Shown: one piece after another, positions 38,963-47,006 of the stretch
How positions within the stretch are numbered: the first letter of the stretch is position 1
Layout of the letters: each line of letters starts with the position of its first letter
From: Nocardioides palaemonis
GTDB taxonomy: Bacteria > Actinomycetota > Actinomycetes > Propionibacteriales > Nocardioidaceae
Direction: 5' to 3'
NCBI RefSeq assembly: GCF_018275325.1
Contig: NZ_JAGVQR010000001.1
Span: forward strand, 682,001-746,000
Length of the DNA: 64,000 nucleotides
Notes under the pieces: generated by a model
What the model was told of the DNA's origin: nothing
Databases searched by the model: none
What the model saw: the letters and a program-made list of their open reading frames with translations, nothing else
Position numbers and translations under genes: made by a program

Positions 38963-39703
38963 TCAGGTGGTGGCGGTCGGCTCGGTCGGGCCGAGGGTCA
39001 TGTGCAGCTGGTAGCGGTCGCCGCGGTAGCGGGAGACGACGTGCTCGATCGGACGTCCGTCGGCGCTCGAGACGCGGCGGAAGACGAGGAGCGGCGTGTG
39101 GACCGGCGCCTCGAGGCGGCGGGCGGTGGTGCCCTCCGCGGACTCGCCCCACAGCGTCTGCTCGGCGGCGTCGATGACCAGGTCGTAGCGCTCGGCGAAG
39201 ACCGTGTAGAGCGAGCCGGAGAGGTCCTCGGTGTCGAGGTCGGGCAGCAGGGAGCGGGGGTACCACCCCTGCTCGATCGCCATCGGCTGCTCGTCGGCGA
39301 GGCGGATCCGGTCGATGCGCCACGCCGTGCCGCTCGCGCCGAGCCGGAGCGTGCGCGCGACGTCGGCGGGCGGACGCTCCTCGTCGACGCGCAGCAGCCG
39401 CGTGGCGGGCGTGAGGCCACGCCGGCGCATGTCCTGCGAGAACGACGCGAGGTGGAGCCGGCTCTCCACCCGGGGCCGGGCGACGAAGGTGCCCTTGCCC
39501 TGGATCCGCTGCAGCAGGCCGCCGGCCACGAGGCTGTCGATCGCCTTGCGGACCGTCGCACGCGACACGTCGTAGGTCGTCATCAGCTCGCGCTCGGACG
39601 GGATGGCGACGCCGGGACCGAGGTCGCGCAGCGCGAGCTCGGCCAGCACGTCGCTCAGCTGCGCGTGCTTCGGCCGGGGGCCGTCGTCGATCCTGCGGGT
39701 CAT
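38963..39703 (-). CDS. GntR/HutC-family regulator of amino-sugar genes (DasR/NagR-like)
   Basis: A 246-residue protein from ATG 39703. GntR winged HTH: IPSERELMTTYDVSRATVRKAIDSLVAGGLLQRIQGKGTF (residues about 36-75). The C-terminal UTRA effector domain has FAERYDLVIDAAEQTLWGE. It heads the operon with EIIC and nagA and is divergent from the SIS/EIIB/EIIA genes. DasR-type regulators sense glucosamine-6-phosphate; a palindrome suited to a dimer is in the divergent promoter. The frame upstream of 39703 is shadow. It ends 11 bases before the EIIC start. Confidence 0.93.
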   Translation of the reverse strand: MTRRIDDGPRPKHAQLSDVLAELALRDLGPGVAIPSERELMTTYDVSRATVRKAIDSLVAGGLLQRIQGKGTFVARPRVESRLHLASFSQDMRRRGLTPATRLLRVDEERPPADVARTLRLGASGTAWRIDRIRLADEQPMAIEQGWYPRSLLPDLDTEDLSGSLYTVFAERYDLVIDAAEQTLWGESAEGTTARRLEAPVHTPLLVFRRVSSADGRPIEHVVSRYRGDRYQLHMTLGPTEPTATT

Positions 39704-39731
39704 CGGGGCCTCTCGACGGGAGCGGTTCTTA

Positions 39732-39755
39732 TTGGTACGGTCTGGTACGTACCAG
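39732..39755. promoter_or_regulatory. Palindromic operator in the divergent nag promoter
   Basis: CTGGTACGTACCAG (39742-39755) is a 14-bp perfect palindrome. TTGGTACGG precedes it at 39732-39740 as a partial second site. GntR/HutC proteins bind 14-16 bp palindromes with GGT and ACC half sites; the DasR dre element TGGTCTAGACCA has the same TGGT-ACCA ends. It sits about 30-60 bases from both divergent starts, so one repressor dimer can control both operons. Confidence 0.7.
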
Positions 39756-39815
39756 TTGGAGCATGGCCGCCGCCACCGCGGCTTGTCAAGGACCTGCAGG
39801 ACAGAGGACACGCCC

Positions 39816-40874
39816 ATGAGCACCACCGAGACCACCCGGACCAGGATGGCGGCGGAGGTCGCCGAGCAGCCCGAGGCCGCCCGCCGCACGCTCGACCACC
39901 TGCTGCCGCAGCGCGAGGCGCTCCGCGACCTCGCTCGCGACCGTCGCCGCGTGCTCCTGGTCGCCCGCGGCTCGAGCGACAACGCCGCGATCTACGGGCG
40001 CTACCTCCTCGAGGTGGCCGCGGGGGTCCCGGCGGCCCTGGCCGCACCCAGCGTCGCCACCCACTACGGCGCGCGCCTCGACCTCTCCGACACCCTCGTC
40101 GTGTCGGTCTCCCAGTCGGGCTCGACCACCGAGATCGTCGACACGCAGCAGTGGGCCCGCGACTGCGGTGCCGCCACCGTGGCGGTCTCCAACGTCGAGG
40201 GCTCGCCGCTCCTCGGGGCCGCCGACCTGGCGCTCGCCACCCGGGCCGGGCCGGAGGTCGCCGTGCCGGCCACCAAGACCTACCTCACCCAGCTGCTCGC
40301 CCTCGGCGTCGTCGCGGCCGCCCTCGGCCCGCAGGACCGCGCCGAGCAGTCGGAGGCGGACCTGCGGCGGGTGCCCGATGCCGTCGCCGGCCTGCTGGAC
40401 GGCGACGTGAGTGCCGCCGCGGACGCCCTCGCCGGCGCGCGCCAGGTCGTCGTGTCCGGACGCGGGCTGCTCCTCGGCACCGCGCTCGAGACGGCGCTCA
40501 AGATGGAGGAGACGTGCCTGCGGCCGGTCCGCGGCTACTCCTACGCCGACCTGCGCCACGGTCCGATCTCGGTGGTCGGCGACGGCGTCCTCGCCGTCCT
40601 CGTCGCGGCCGCGAGCGGGCCGCTCGCGGGCGCGATGGCCGAGCTCGCCGACGACCTCCACGAGCGCGGTGCGCGCGTGCTCGGCATCGGCGGCACGCCC
40701 GACTTCGCCGGGCGCTGCGACGTCCACCTCGCCGGGCCGGACCTCCCCGAGACCGTCGAGCCGGTCGCGAGCATCGTGCCGGCCCAGCTCATGATCGAGC
40801 GCCTCGCGCGCACACTGGGGCTGGACCCCGACAACCCCCGCGGACTGGCCAAGGTCACCCGGACCGACCGCTGA
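39816..40874 (+). CDS. SIS-domain protein, probable glucosamine-6-phosphate deaminase/isomerase
   Basis: A 352-residue protein from ATG 39816 with AGAGGA upstream. It has two SIS domains in tandem: LLVARGSSDNAAIYGRYLLE and VSQSGSTTEIVDTQQWARD in the first, then VVVSGRGLLLGTALETALKMEETC and YADLRHGPI in the second. It is the isomerase half of GlmS without the glutaminase half. No classic NagB gene is in the window, and this position next to nagA and the PTS suits the SIS-type (NagB-II) deaminase; the function is inferred. It is the first gene of the plus-strand operon. Confidence 0.9.
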   Translation: MSTTETTRTRMAAEVAEQPEAARRTLDHLLPQREALRDLARDRRRVLLVARGSSDNAAIYGRYLLEVAAGVPAALAAPSVATHYGARLDLSDTLVVSVSQSGSTTEIVDTQQWARDCGAATVAVSNVEGSPLLGAADLALATRAGPEVAVPATKTYLTQLLALGVVAAALGPQDRAEQSEADLRRVPDAVAGLLDGDVSAAADALAGARQVVVSGRGLLLGTALETALKMEETCLRPVRGYSYADLRHGPISVVGDGVLAVLVAAASGPLAGAMAELADDLHERGARVLGIGGTPDFAGRCDVHLAGPDLPETVEPVASIVPAQLMIERLARTLGLDPDNPRGLAKVTRTDR

Positions 40875-40916
40875 CGCGGACCCCCGTACTCCACCACCGA
40901 TCGAGAGGAACCCCTG

Positions 40917-41150
40917 ATGAGCACGAAGGCAGAGCAGATCCTGGCCGGCCTCGGCGGCGCCGACAACGTCGTCGAGATCGAGGCCTGCATCACCCGGCTC
41001 CGCACCGAGGTCAAGGACGGCTCGCTCGTCGACCAGGCCGCCCTCAAGGCCGCCGGCGCGCACGGCGTGATGGCCAGCGGCACCGTCGTCCAGGTGGTCG
41101 TCGGCCCCGAGGCCGACAACCTGGCCGACGACATCGAGGACCTGATGTGA
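40917..41150 (+). CDS. PTS EIIB, glucose-type
   Basis: A 77-residue single EIIB domain. The phosphorylated Cys is in VVEIEACITRLR near residue 25, as in IIB-Glc/Nag domains. It is shorter than fused forms. It follows the SIS gene by 42 bases and overlaps the EIIA GTG by four bases (GTGA). It passes phosphate from EIIA to the sugar carried by EIIC at 37692-38951. Confidence 0.92.
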   Translation: MSTKAEQILAGLGGADNVVEIEACITRLRTEVKDGSLVDQAALKAAGAHGVMASGTVVQVVVGPEADNLADDIEDLM

Positions 41151-41617
41151 CCTCCCCCGACAGGACCGTCCTCGCTCCCTGCCCGGGTCGGGTCGTCGCG
41201 ATGGCCGACGTGCCGGATCCCGTCTTCGCCGAGGAGATGGTGGGCCCGGGCGTCGCCATCGAGCCCTCGGGCGGTCGGACCACCGTCGTGTCCCCGATCG
41301 CCGGGAAGGTGCTCAAGGTGCTGCCGCACGCCTTCGTCGTGCTCGGCGACGGCGTGGGCGTGCTGGTCCACCTCGGCATCAACACGGTCCGCCTCGAGGG
41401 CGAGGGCTTCGAGGTCCTCGCCAGCCAGGGCGCGGAGGTGGCGGCCGGCGACCCGATGATCACGTGGGACCCCTCGGCCCTCCCGCCGAGCGCCGGCGAC
41501 CAGGACGTCTCGCCGGTCGTGCCGGTCGTGCTGATGGACGGCGTGAAGGGGTCGGTGACCACCGACGCGCTCGGCAGCGCCGTGGCCGCGGGCGACCCGC
41601 TGTTCGCGCTCCCGTGA
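41147..41617 (+). CDS. PTS EIIA, glucose-type
   Basis: A 156-residue EIIA from GTG 41147. The phospho-His segment is VLVHLGINTVRLEGEGF (His near residue 65), with SPIAGKV and ITWDPS nearby, as in IIA-Glc/Nag proteins. It is a complete stand-alone EIIA, overlapping EIIB and the HAD gene by four bases each. With the separate EIIC it forms a three-gene split PTS; the general proteins HPr and EI must be encoded elsewhere. Confidence 0.93.
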   Translation: MTSPDRTVLAPCPGRVVAMADVPDPVFAEEMVGPGVAIEPSGGRTTVVSPIAGKVLKVLPHAFVVLGDGVGVLVHLGINTVRLEGEGFEVLASQGAEVAAGDPMITWDPSALPPSAGDQDVSPVVPVVLMDGVKGSVTTDALGSAVAAGDPLFALP

Positions 41618-42267
41618 CGGCCGCCCCGCAGCCGGTCTCCGGGTTCCTGCTCGACCTCGACGGGACGCTCGTCGACTCCGAGCCGCTGCACCGCGCCGGC
41701 TACGAGTCGTACTTCGCGCACCGCGGCTGGGACGTGCCCGACCTGTCGGTCTTCACCGGCCGGCGCGCCGAGGACGTCTTCGCGACCGAGCCCGGCCCGT
41801 GGGCCGGCCTCGACCCGGCGGAGGTGCTGGCGGGCGTGCTCGCCCACGTGCCCGACGAGGCCGCCCGGCCGGTGCCCGGCGCTCGCGACCTGGTCGTCGC
41901 GGCGCGCGCCGGCGGGGTGCCGGTCGCGATCGTCACCTCGGCGCGTCCGGCGTGGGTGCGCCGCTCGCTCGTCGAGTCGCTCGACCTCCCCGCCGACGGC
42001 GTCGACCTCGTGGTGACCGCCGAGGACGTGGCCGACGGCAAGCCGCACCCGGCCGGGTTCGCGCTCGCCTGCGAGCGCCTCGGGATCGACCCGGCCGCCG
42101 CGGTCGCGGCTGAGGACTCGCCGGCCGGCGTGCACGCCGCGACCGGTGCAGGCGTACGTCGCGTGCACGGCATCGCGACCACCCACCCCGAGGCGGTGCT
42201 GGTCGGCGCCGGCGCCACCGCCGTCCACGACGACCTGCGCCCCCTGCTGGGGCTGCTGCCGCGCTGA
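41614..42267 (+). CDS. HAD-superfamily phosphatase (beta-phosphoglucomutase/sugar-phosphatase-like)
   Basis: A 217-residue protein from GTG 41614. HAD motif I is LLDLDGTLVDSEPLH, motif II VAIVTSA, motif III Lys in GKPHPAGF, and motif IV AEDSPAGVHAA, giving a complete catalytic set. It overlaps the EIIA stop by four bases, so it belongs to the amino-sugar operon. A sugar-phosphate phosphatase role that relieves sugar-phosphate stress is plausible; phosphoglucomutase activity is the alternative. Confidence 0.88.
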   Translation: MTAAPQPVSGFLLDLDGTLVDSEPLHRAGYESYFAHRGWDVPDLSVFTGRRAEDVFATEPGPWAGLDPAEVLAGVLAHVPDEAARPVPGARDLVVAARAGGVPVAIVTSARPAWVRRSLVESLDLPADGVDLVVTAEDVADGKPHPAGFALACERLGIDPAAAVAAEDSPAGVHAATGAGVRRVHGIATTHPEAVLVGAGATAVHDDLRPLLGLLPR

Positions 42268-42307
42268 CGCCGCTCTCGGCTCCTGCCCCTGGGGGCCCGC
42301 CTACGCC

Positions 42308-42371
42308 GGTATCTGGGGACGTTCTGGTAAGCGGATCGGCGCTTTCGCCCACCATTTCGTCCCCAGATACC
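42308..42371. repeat. Inverted repeat, GGTATCTGGGGACG type, between convergent genes
   Basis: GGTATCTGGGGACG at 42308-42321 pairs perfectly with CGTCCCCAGATACC at 42358-42371 around a 36-base centre that can form a further stem (AAGCG with CGCTT). Its arm is related to GGCATCTGAGGACG of the element at 47458. It lies between the HAD and BrkB genes, which converge. Confidence 0.8.
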
Positions 42372-42410
42372 TGGGGTGGGGACACGGGTGGACCGCGGGC
42401 TGAGCCGGAG

Positions 42411-43403
42411 TCAGTCGACCGCGCCCTCGCCGACCGTACGGGCGTGGGGGCGGCCCGGGTCGCCGAGGGCGGGCGTCTCCTCGCCGGCGCGGAGCGCCTC
42501 GAGCTGGGCGCAGACGGCGGTGCCGTAGAAGAACGAGATCGAGGACAGCAGCGCCCACAGCAGGAGGGCGACCACGCCGGCCAGCGGCCCGTAGACGTCG
42601 CCGAACGACCCGCTGAGCCGGACGTAGAGCGCCAGGCCGACGGTCGCGAGGCCGATGAGCGCGACCGAGATCGCCGCGCCGAGCGCGAGCCACGACAGCG
42701 CCGGCTGGCGCCGGCGCGGCGAGTGGTCGAGGAGCACCGCGATCGTCAGCACGAGCAGGGCGACGCCGACCGGCCAGCGGACCACGTCCCACCACAGCAC
42801 GGCGCGGTCGGACCAGCCGTAGCTCTCCGCCATCGCGTCGCCGAGCGCGCCGCCGCCGACGATCATCACGAAGCCCACCCCGACCGGCACGGCGAGCAGG
42901 GCGGTCAGCACCGCGGCCCGGCCGTACTTGTGGAGCGCGGGGCGGTCGCGGCGGATGCCGTAGATCCGGTTGGCGCCCCGCTCGACCTGCGCCATGGCCG
43001 TGGTCATCGACACGAGCGCGAAGCCCAGGCCGAGCACGAGCGCCACCTCGCCGGCCTCCTCGGACGTCTCGTCGGACTCCGCCACCGCCGAGGCCAGGGC
43101 GTCCGCCTTCCCCGCCCCGGGGGAGAGCGAGTCGACGACCTGGGCGACCACCGTCGCCGGCCGCTCCTCGTCGAGGTCGGAGGCGAGCCCGGTCAGCGCC
43201 AGCAGGAACGGCACCACCGCGAGGCAGGCCTGCAGCGCGAGCGCGCGCGAGTTGGTGAACCCGTCGCCGTAGCGGAACCGCACGAACGACTCGACGACGA
43301 TCCGGCGCAGCCCGTGGTGGCGGGCGAGGTGCCAGGCGTCCAGCGCGTCGAGCTCGTCGCCGTCCATCTCCGTGGTGACGGGCACGGTGCGCGCGGTGGT
43401 CAT
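42411..43403 (-). CDS. YihY/BrkB-family membrane protein
   Basis: A 330-residue protein with about six hydrophobic segments. YihY hallmarks: an amphipathic start (RRIVVESFVRFRYGDGFTNSRALALQACLAVVPFLLALTG), a mid region VERGANRIYGIRRDRP and YGPLAGVVALLLWALLSSISFFYGTAVCAQLEAL near the C-terminus. The name ribonuclease BN is historical; most members have no proven RNase activity. It is a single gene with its own start at ATG 43403. Confidence 0.92.
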   Translation of the reverse strand: MTTARTVPVTTEMDGDELDALDAWHLARHHGLRRIVVESFVRFRYGDGFTNSRALALQACLAVVPFLLALTGLASDLDEERPATVVAQVVDSLSPGAGKADALASAVAESDETSEEAGEVALVLGLGFALVSMTTAMAQVERGANRIYGIRRDRPALHKYGRAAVLTALLAVPVGVGFVMIVGGGALGDAMAESYGWSDRAVLWWDVVRWPVGVALLVLTIAVLLDHSPRRRQPALSWLALGAAISVALIGLATVGLALYVRLSGSFGDVYGPLAGVVALLLWALLSSISFFYGTAVCAQLEALRAGEETPALGDPGRPHARTVGEGAVD

Positions 43404-43437
43404 GGGCGCACCCTAGGGCGCGGCGCTCGGTCGGTCG

Positions 43438-44442
43438 CTACCGGAAGGCCCGGCTGATGCCGCTGCCGAGCTGGGACAGCTGGAACCACAGGGCCGTGTG
43501 GAGGATCGGACGGGCTGCGAGGCGCAGTGCGCGTGCGCGCAGACCGTCGGGCGCGACCCGCTCCCAGGTCAGGGAGAGGGACAGGTCCGTGCCTCCCGTC
43601 GACGGGGCCAGCGCGACCCGGATGGTGCGGGCGTTGGACCGCGGGGAGTCGGGGTAGGTGATCCGCCAGGCGACGTGGACCCGTGGGTCCAGCTCGTGCA
43701 GCTCGACGACCTGCCGACGAAGCTCGGGCTGCACCTCGACGGGCGTCCCGTCGGGCTGCACCGTCGGCGTACGTCCCTCCCACGCGTCACCCGGTGCGGG
43801 ATCCGATGCGTCCACGGCGTCCACCCGAGCCAGGCTCGCGTCCCACTCGGGCAGGCGCGCCGGGTCCGACACCAACAGCCACACCTCGTCGATCGACGCG
43901 GGAACGAAGACCTGCGACTGCCGGGTCATCGCGCCGGGGCGCGGCTCGGTGGTCGCCGGTGACTCGGGAGCGGCCGCCGCGGGTGGGGCGTCCAACCGGG
44001 CGAGCAGCGTGTCCGGCTCGACGTCGAGCCGTCGGAGGAGGGCGACGACGAGGCCGCTGGGCTCGGCCACGAGGGCGCGCAGCACCGCCGTCGCGTCGCC
44101 CTGCTGGTCGCCGCTCGCTGCCTGCTTGAGGACGTCGACGCAGCGGTCCGTCCAGGTGTAGCTGCCCGTCTCGTGGAAGACGATGCGCCCGGGGCCGGGC
44201 ATCGCGACGGTCAGGCCCAGGCTCTCCAGCTGCTCCGCGTGCTGGGCGCCGACCGCGTCCCTCGCCGCGTCGAGGGTGACCCCGAGGTCGCGCAGCACCC
44301 GGCCGGCGGGCTGCTCGGAGACGGTGAGGGCGAGGAGGAGGTGGTCGATGTCGGCCTCGCGCTGGCCGAGGCGCGAGGCCTCCTCCATCGCTGCTGTCGA
44401 CAGGGCGTGGGACGTCGCTGCCGTGCGGGTGAACCTGCTCAT
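43438..44442 (-). CDS. Clp N-domain fused to an SRPBCC domain
   Basis: A 334-residue protein. Residues 1-150 hold two Clp-N-like repeats (ALSTAAMEEASRLGQREADIDHLLLAL and then VLRALVAEPSGLVVALLRRLDV), as in ClpA/ClpC substrate-adaptor domains, but with no AAA module. Residues about 170-334 are an SRPBCC/START-like domain (FVPASIDEVWLLVSDPARLPEWD, VAWRITYPDSPRSNARTIRV). The HTH gene upstream overlaps by ATGA. The combination suggests a ligand-binding sensor linked to Clp-type recognition; function is not known. The C-terminal segment RPILHTALWFQLSQLGSG may be amphipathic. Confidence 0.85.
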   Translation of the reverse strand: MSRFTRTAATSHALSTAAMEEASRLGQREADIDHLLLALTVSEQPAGRVLRDLGVTLDAARDAVGAQHAEQLESLGLTVAMPGPGRIVFHETGSYTWTDRCVDVLKQAASGDQQGDATAVLRALVAEPSGLVVALLRRLDVEPDTLLARLDAPPAAAAPESPATTEPRPGAMTRQSQVFVPASIDEVWLLVSDPARLPEWDASLARVDAVDASDPAPGDAWEGRTPTVQPDGTPVEVQPELRRQVVELHELDPRVHVAWRITYPDSPRSNARTIRVALAPSTGGTDLSLSLTWERVAPDGLRARALRLAARPILHTALWFQLSQLGSGISRAFR

Positions 44443-44684
44443 CTGCTCCTCCTCGGGACCGCGATCGTCGGATCGATCTTCCGGGCGTACTTCTTGTGGA
44501 CGGCCTGGCGCGTGACGCCGAGGGCGTCGGCGACCTCCTGCCAGGACATGCCGTCCCGCAGGCCGGCCTCGACCTGCGCGAGCTCGAGCCGCTCGGTGAG
44601 CGTCCGCAACGACGACACGGCTCGCAGGCCGGCCCGCGGGTCGCGGGTGTCGGCGGCGACCCGGGCGACGTCGTTCGACTCCAT
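44439..44684 (-). CDS. Small helix-turn-helix regulator
   Basis: 81 residues from ATG 44684 (TTG 44693 is a possible earlier start). The HTH reads GMSWQEVADALGVTRQAVHKKYARKID, near residues 45-71, a homeodomain-like/sigma-70-region-4-type fold, preceded by a coiled helix LRTLTERLELAQVEAGL. It overlaps the ClpN-SRPBCC start by four bases. Two copies of a palindromic CAACCTAGGTTG-type site overlap its own promoter, so autoregulation is probable. Confidence 0.85.
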   Translation of the reverse strand: MESNDVARVAADTRDPRAGLRAVSSLRTLTERLELAQVEAGLRDGMSWQEVADALGVTRQAVHKKYARKIDPTIAVPRRSR

Positions 44685-44687
44685 GGC

Positions 44688-44732
44688 TGTCAACCTAGGT
44701 TGCTCGGCTTCTGGTTGTCAACCTACGTTGCT
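44688..44732 (-). promoter_or_regulatory. Near-leaderless promoter with twin palindromic operators
   Basis: On the minus strand, -35 TTGACA (44721-44716) and -10 CTAGGT (44698-44693) are 17 bases apart, putting the start site within a few bases of ATG 44684. TGTCAACCTA-GTTGCT is repeated at 44688-44704 and 44716-44732, 28 bp apart, with cores CAACCTAGGTTG (perfect palindrome) and CAACCTACGTTG (one mismatch). One copy overlaps the -10, the other the -35. Confidence 0.75.
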
Positions 44733-44760
44733 AGAGCCGCTCACTACGGCTAGGTCTCGC

Positions 44761-44885
44761 GGTAGTCCAGTGACGAACGGCTCCCGAACCCCGGTAGTCC
44801 AGTGGCGAACTGCTGTCCTGAGGCCGCATACGCAGCCGTTCGCCACTGGACTACCCCGGCCTCGGCGACCCGGCCCCGGACTACC
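44761..44885. repeat. Three-copy GGTAGTCCAGTGGCGAAC repeat cluster
   Basis: A (44761-44782) and B (44793-44815) are direct copies. C (44833-44855) is the inverse; its complement differs from B by one base in 23 and from A by two. A fourth fragment, GGACTACC, lies at 44878-44885 across the glycosyltransferase stop. A-C or B-C can form mutually exclusive stems. It occupies the gap between the glycosyltransferase 3' end and the HTH promoter. Confidence 0.8.
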
Positions 44886-46008
44886 GGGCGGCGGCCTCGA
44901 GCGCGGCCACGGCAGCGGAGGCGTCCGGCAGGGCCGCGACCTCGGAGGCGACCGCGCGGCAGCGGTCGCGGACGGACCCGTCGCCCAGCAGGGTCCGGGC
45001 CCGGTCCGCGACCTCCTCCGGGGTGACGGTCGCTGCATCCAGGCGCTCGGCGAGCCCCAGCTCGAGGGCCCGCGCCGCGTTGTGCGGCTGGTCGGCACCG
45101 AGAGGCACGAGCAGCGAGGGCAGACCGTGGGCGAGCGCGGCGAGCAGGCTCCCCGACCCGCCGTGGGAGACCACCAGGTCGACGGTGGGCAGGACCTCGG
45201 CCTGCGGCACGAACCGCTCCACCCGGACGTGCGGTGCGCGCGGCCCGAGCGCGGCGGGGTCGACGCCGCGGCCGACGGTCGCGACCACGTCGACGTCGAG
45301 GTCGGCGAGCCCGTCGAGGAGGCGCTCGAACAGGTCGCCCGAGCCGGCGTTGAAGATCGTGCCGAGCGTGACGTAGACGCCCGGGCGACCGTGCGGGACC
45401 CGCGCGGGCGGCCTGTCGGCGCGGTAGTGCAGCGGGTCCAGCGCCAGCGGGGCGGACGGGCTGCGGAACGAGGGCGGCGCGGCCGACAGGACCAGCCCGG
45501 ACGACAGCCGCGTCAGGTGCGGGTCGGGCGCGAGGCCGTGCTCGGCGCGCACGACGTCGAGGACGGGCGCGACCAGCTCGGGCCGCAGCAGCATCCCCGA
45601 CGCCAGCACGAGGTGCGTCGCGACCGGGACGCCGACGACCTCGGCGGCGATCGTGGTGCCGAGGTCGGTCTCGTCGCGCAGCACGAGGTCGGGACGGAAG
45701 TCGCGCAGCACGCCGGGCATCGCGCCCGCCATCCGGCGGGCGCCCCGGTCGCCGAAGTTGGCGGCGAACTCGACCTCGGTGGCGTGCGCGTCCATCACCT
45801 CCAGGGCCGTCCGCTCCTGGTCGACGCCCGCGTGGTGGCGCGGCTCGCTGGTGGCGTACGCCGCGAAGCCGTGCTCCTCGATCCGCTCGACCAGGCCGCC
45901 GGACCCCGCGAACGCCACGTCGTGCCCGGCTGCGCGCGCGGCGCGCGCGACGGGCAGGAGGGGCGTGAGGTGCCCGAGGCCGCCGACGAAGCTGACGAGG
46001 AGGCGCAT
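44881..46008 (-). CDS. MGT/UGT-type glycosyltransferase (GT1, macrolide-type)
   Basis: A 375-residue GT-B enzyme. The N-domain opens MRLLVSFVGGLGHLTPLLPVA with the acceptor-site His near residue 13. The C-domain has VVATVGRGVDP, PQAEVLPTVDLVVSHGGSGSLLAALAHGLPSLLVPLGADQP, the HGGSGS nucleotide-sugar motif typical of erythromycin- and calicheamicin-type enzymes. No polyketide or aglycone genes are near, so it may glycosylate a lipid, flavonoid or xenobiotic. ATG 46008 is divergent from the DUF1353 gene. Confidence 0.9.
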   Translation of the reverse strand: MRLLVSFVGGLGHLTPLLPVARAARAAGHDVAFAGSGGLVERIEEHGFAAYATSEPRHHAGVDQERTALEVMDAHATEVEFAANFGDRGARRMAGAMPGVLRDFRPDLVLRDETDLGTTIAAEVVGVPVATHLVLASGMLLRPELVAPVLDVVRAEHGLAPDPHLTRLSSGLVLSAAPPSFRSPSAPLALDPLHYRADRPPARVPHGRPGVYVTLGTIFNAGSGDLFERLLDGLADLDVDVVATVGRGVDPAALGPRAPHVRVERFVPQAEVLPTVDLVVSHGGSGSLLAALAHGLPSLLVPLGADQPHNAARALELGLAERLDAATVTPEEVADRARTLLGDGSVRDRCRAVASEVAALPDASAAVAALEAAAR

Positions 46009-46070
46009 GGACGCACCACCCTAGGCCGCGGGGCCTTCCCGGTGTCGGCGGTCGGCGCCACACTGGCCCC

Positions 46071-47006
46071 ATGCAGGCTCGGGATCGTGTGGCGTCGATG
46101 GTCGACCCGGTGGCGCAGGAGGCCCGCCGGTTCTACGACGGCGGCACGCTGCCGGTCGACGGGCGTCCCGGCGAGCCGCCCGACCCCGGTGCGGACCCGA
46201 GGATCGTGCTCGAGCGGCACGCCGAGGAGGGCGTGGAGACCTTCGCGCTGGAGCGCCGCCTCGCCTACCGTGACCGGCTGCTGGGCGAGCTGGTGGTCCC
46301 CGACGACCCGGACTTCCGCACCGACCTCACCTCGGTGCCCGCGCTGTTCACCTGGCTGGTGCCCAAGACCGGTGCCCACCTCCCGGCGGCGCTGCTCCAC
46401 GACGCGCTCGTCGCGGGGCCCGACGGTCCGTCGTCCTACGTCTCCACCGAGGGGCGCGTCGTCGACCGGGTGAGCGCCGACCGGGTCTTCCGCGACGCGA
46501 TGGCCGACACCGGCACGGGCGTGGTGCGCCGGTGGATCGTGTGGACGGCGGTGACGGTCGCGACCGTCTTCGTCGGCCGCGAGGTGCCGTGGTCGCGGTC
46601 CCGGCAGTGGTCCTACCGGTTCGCGGCGGCGACGACCATCGTCGCGATCCTCTACCTCGGCTACAGCGCCACGAGCGACCTGGTCGATCGGTCCTGGGTC
46701 GGCGCCGTCGACCTGCCGTGGATGGGCGAGCGCGCGTGGTGGGTCGAGGTCGCCGGCGGCCTCAGCGGGGCGATCGTGGTGCCGCTCGCGCTGAGCCTGC
46801 TGTGGGGGCGGCTGCGGATGGCCGGGGCGATCGCCGGGGTGATGCTCGCGGTGCTGCTCCACGTCACCGTCGGGCTGGCCGTGATCGCCGCAACCTACGT
46901 CGCCGTCGAGCGGCTGGCGCGCCGCGCTCCGCTCGCGGCGCTGGTCCTCGCCGGGCTGGTGGTCGCGGCGGCGTTCGCGACGTTCGCCGTCGTCAGCCTC
47001 GGCTGA
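46071..47006 (+). CDS. DUF1353 domain protein with C-terminal membrane helices
   Basis: A 311-residue protein. Residues about 70-155 hold the DUF1353 block FRTDLTSVPALFTWLVPKTG and HLPAALLHDALVAG, similar to phage-encoded small proteins. Residues 155-311 add about five TM segments (IVWTAVTVATVFVG, FAAATTIVAILYLGY, LSGAIVVPLALSLLWG, GAIAGVMLAVLLHVTVGLAV and ALVLAGLVVAAAFATFAVV). The fusion is notable because DUF1353 alone is usually 100-150 residues. Function is unknown. Its 3' end overlaps the next gene by 14 bases tail to tail. Confidence 0.82.
   Translation: MQARDRVASMVDPVAQEARRFYDGGTLPVDGRPGEPPDPGADPRIVLERHAEEGVETFALERRLAYRDRLLGELVVPDDPDFRTDLTSVPALFTWLVPKTGAHLPAALLHDALVAGPDGPSSYVSTEGRVVDRVSADRVFRDAMADTGTGVVRRWIVWTAVTVATVFVGREVPWSRSRQWSYRFAAATTIVAILYLGYSATSDLVDRSWVGAVDLPWMGERAWWVEVAGGLSGAIVVPLALSLLWGRLRMAGAIAGVMLAVLLHVTVGLAVIAATYVAVERLARRAPLAALVLAGLVVAAAFATFAVVSLG

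Noticed and set aside
44881..46008. Part of a polyketide or aminocoumarin cluster.
   Set aside because: Flanking genes are BrkB, HTH/ClpN-SRPBCC and DUF1353; no biosynthetic genes are present.
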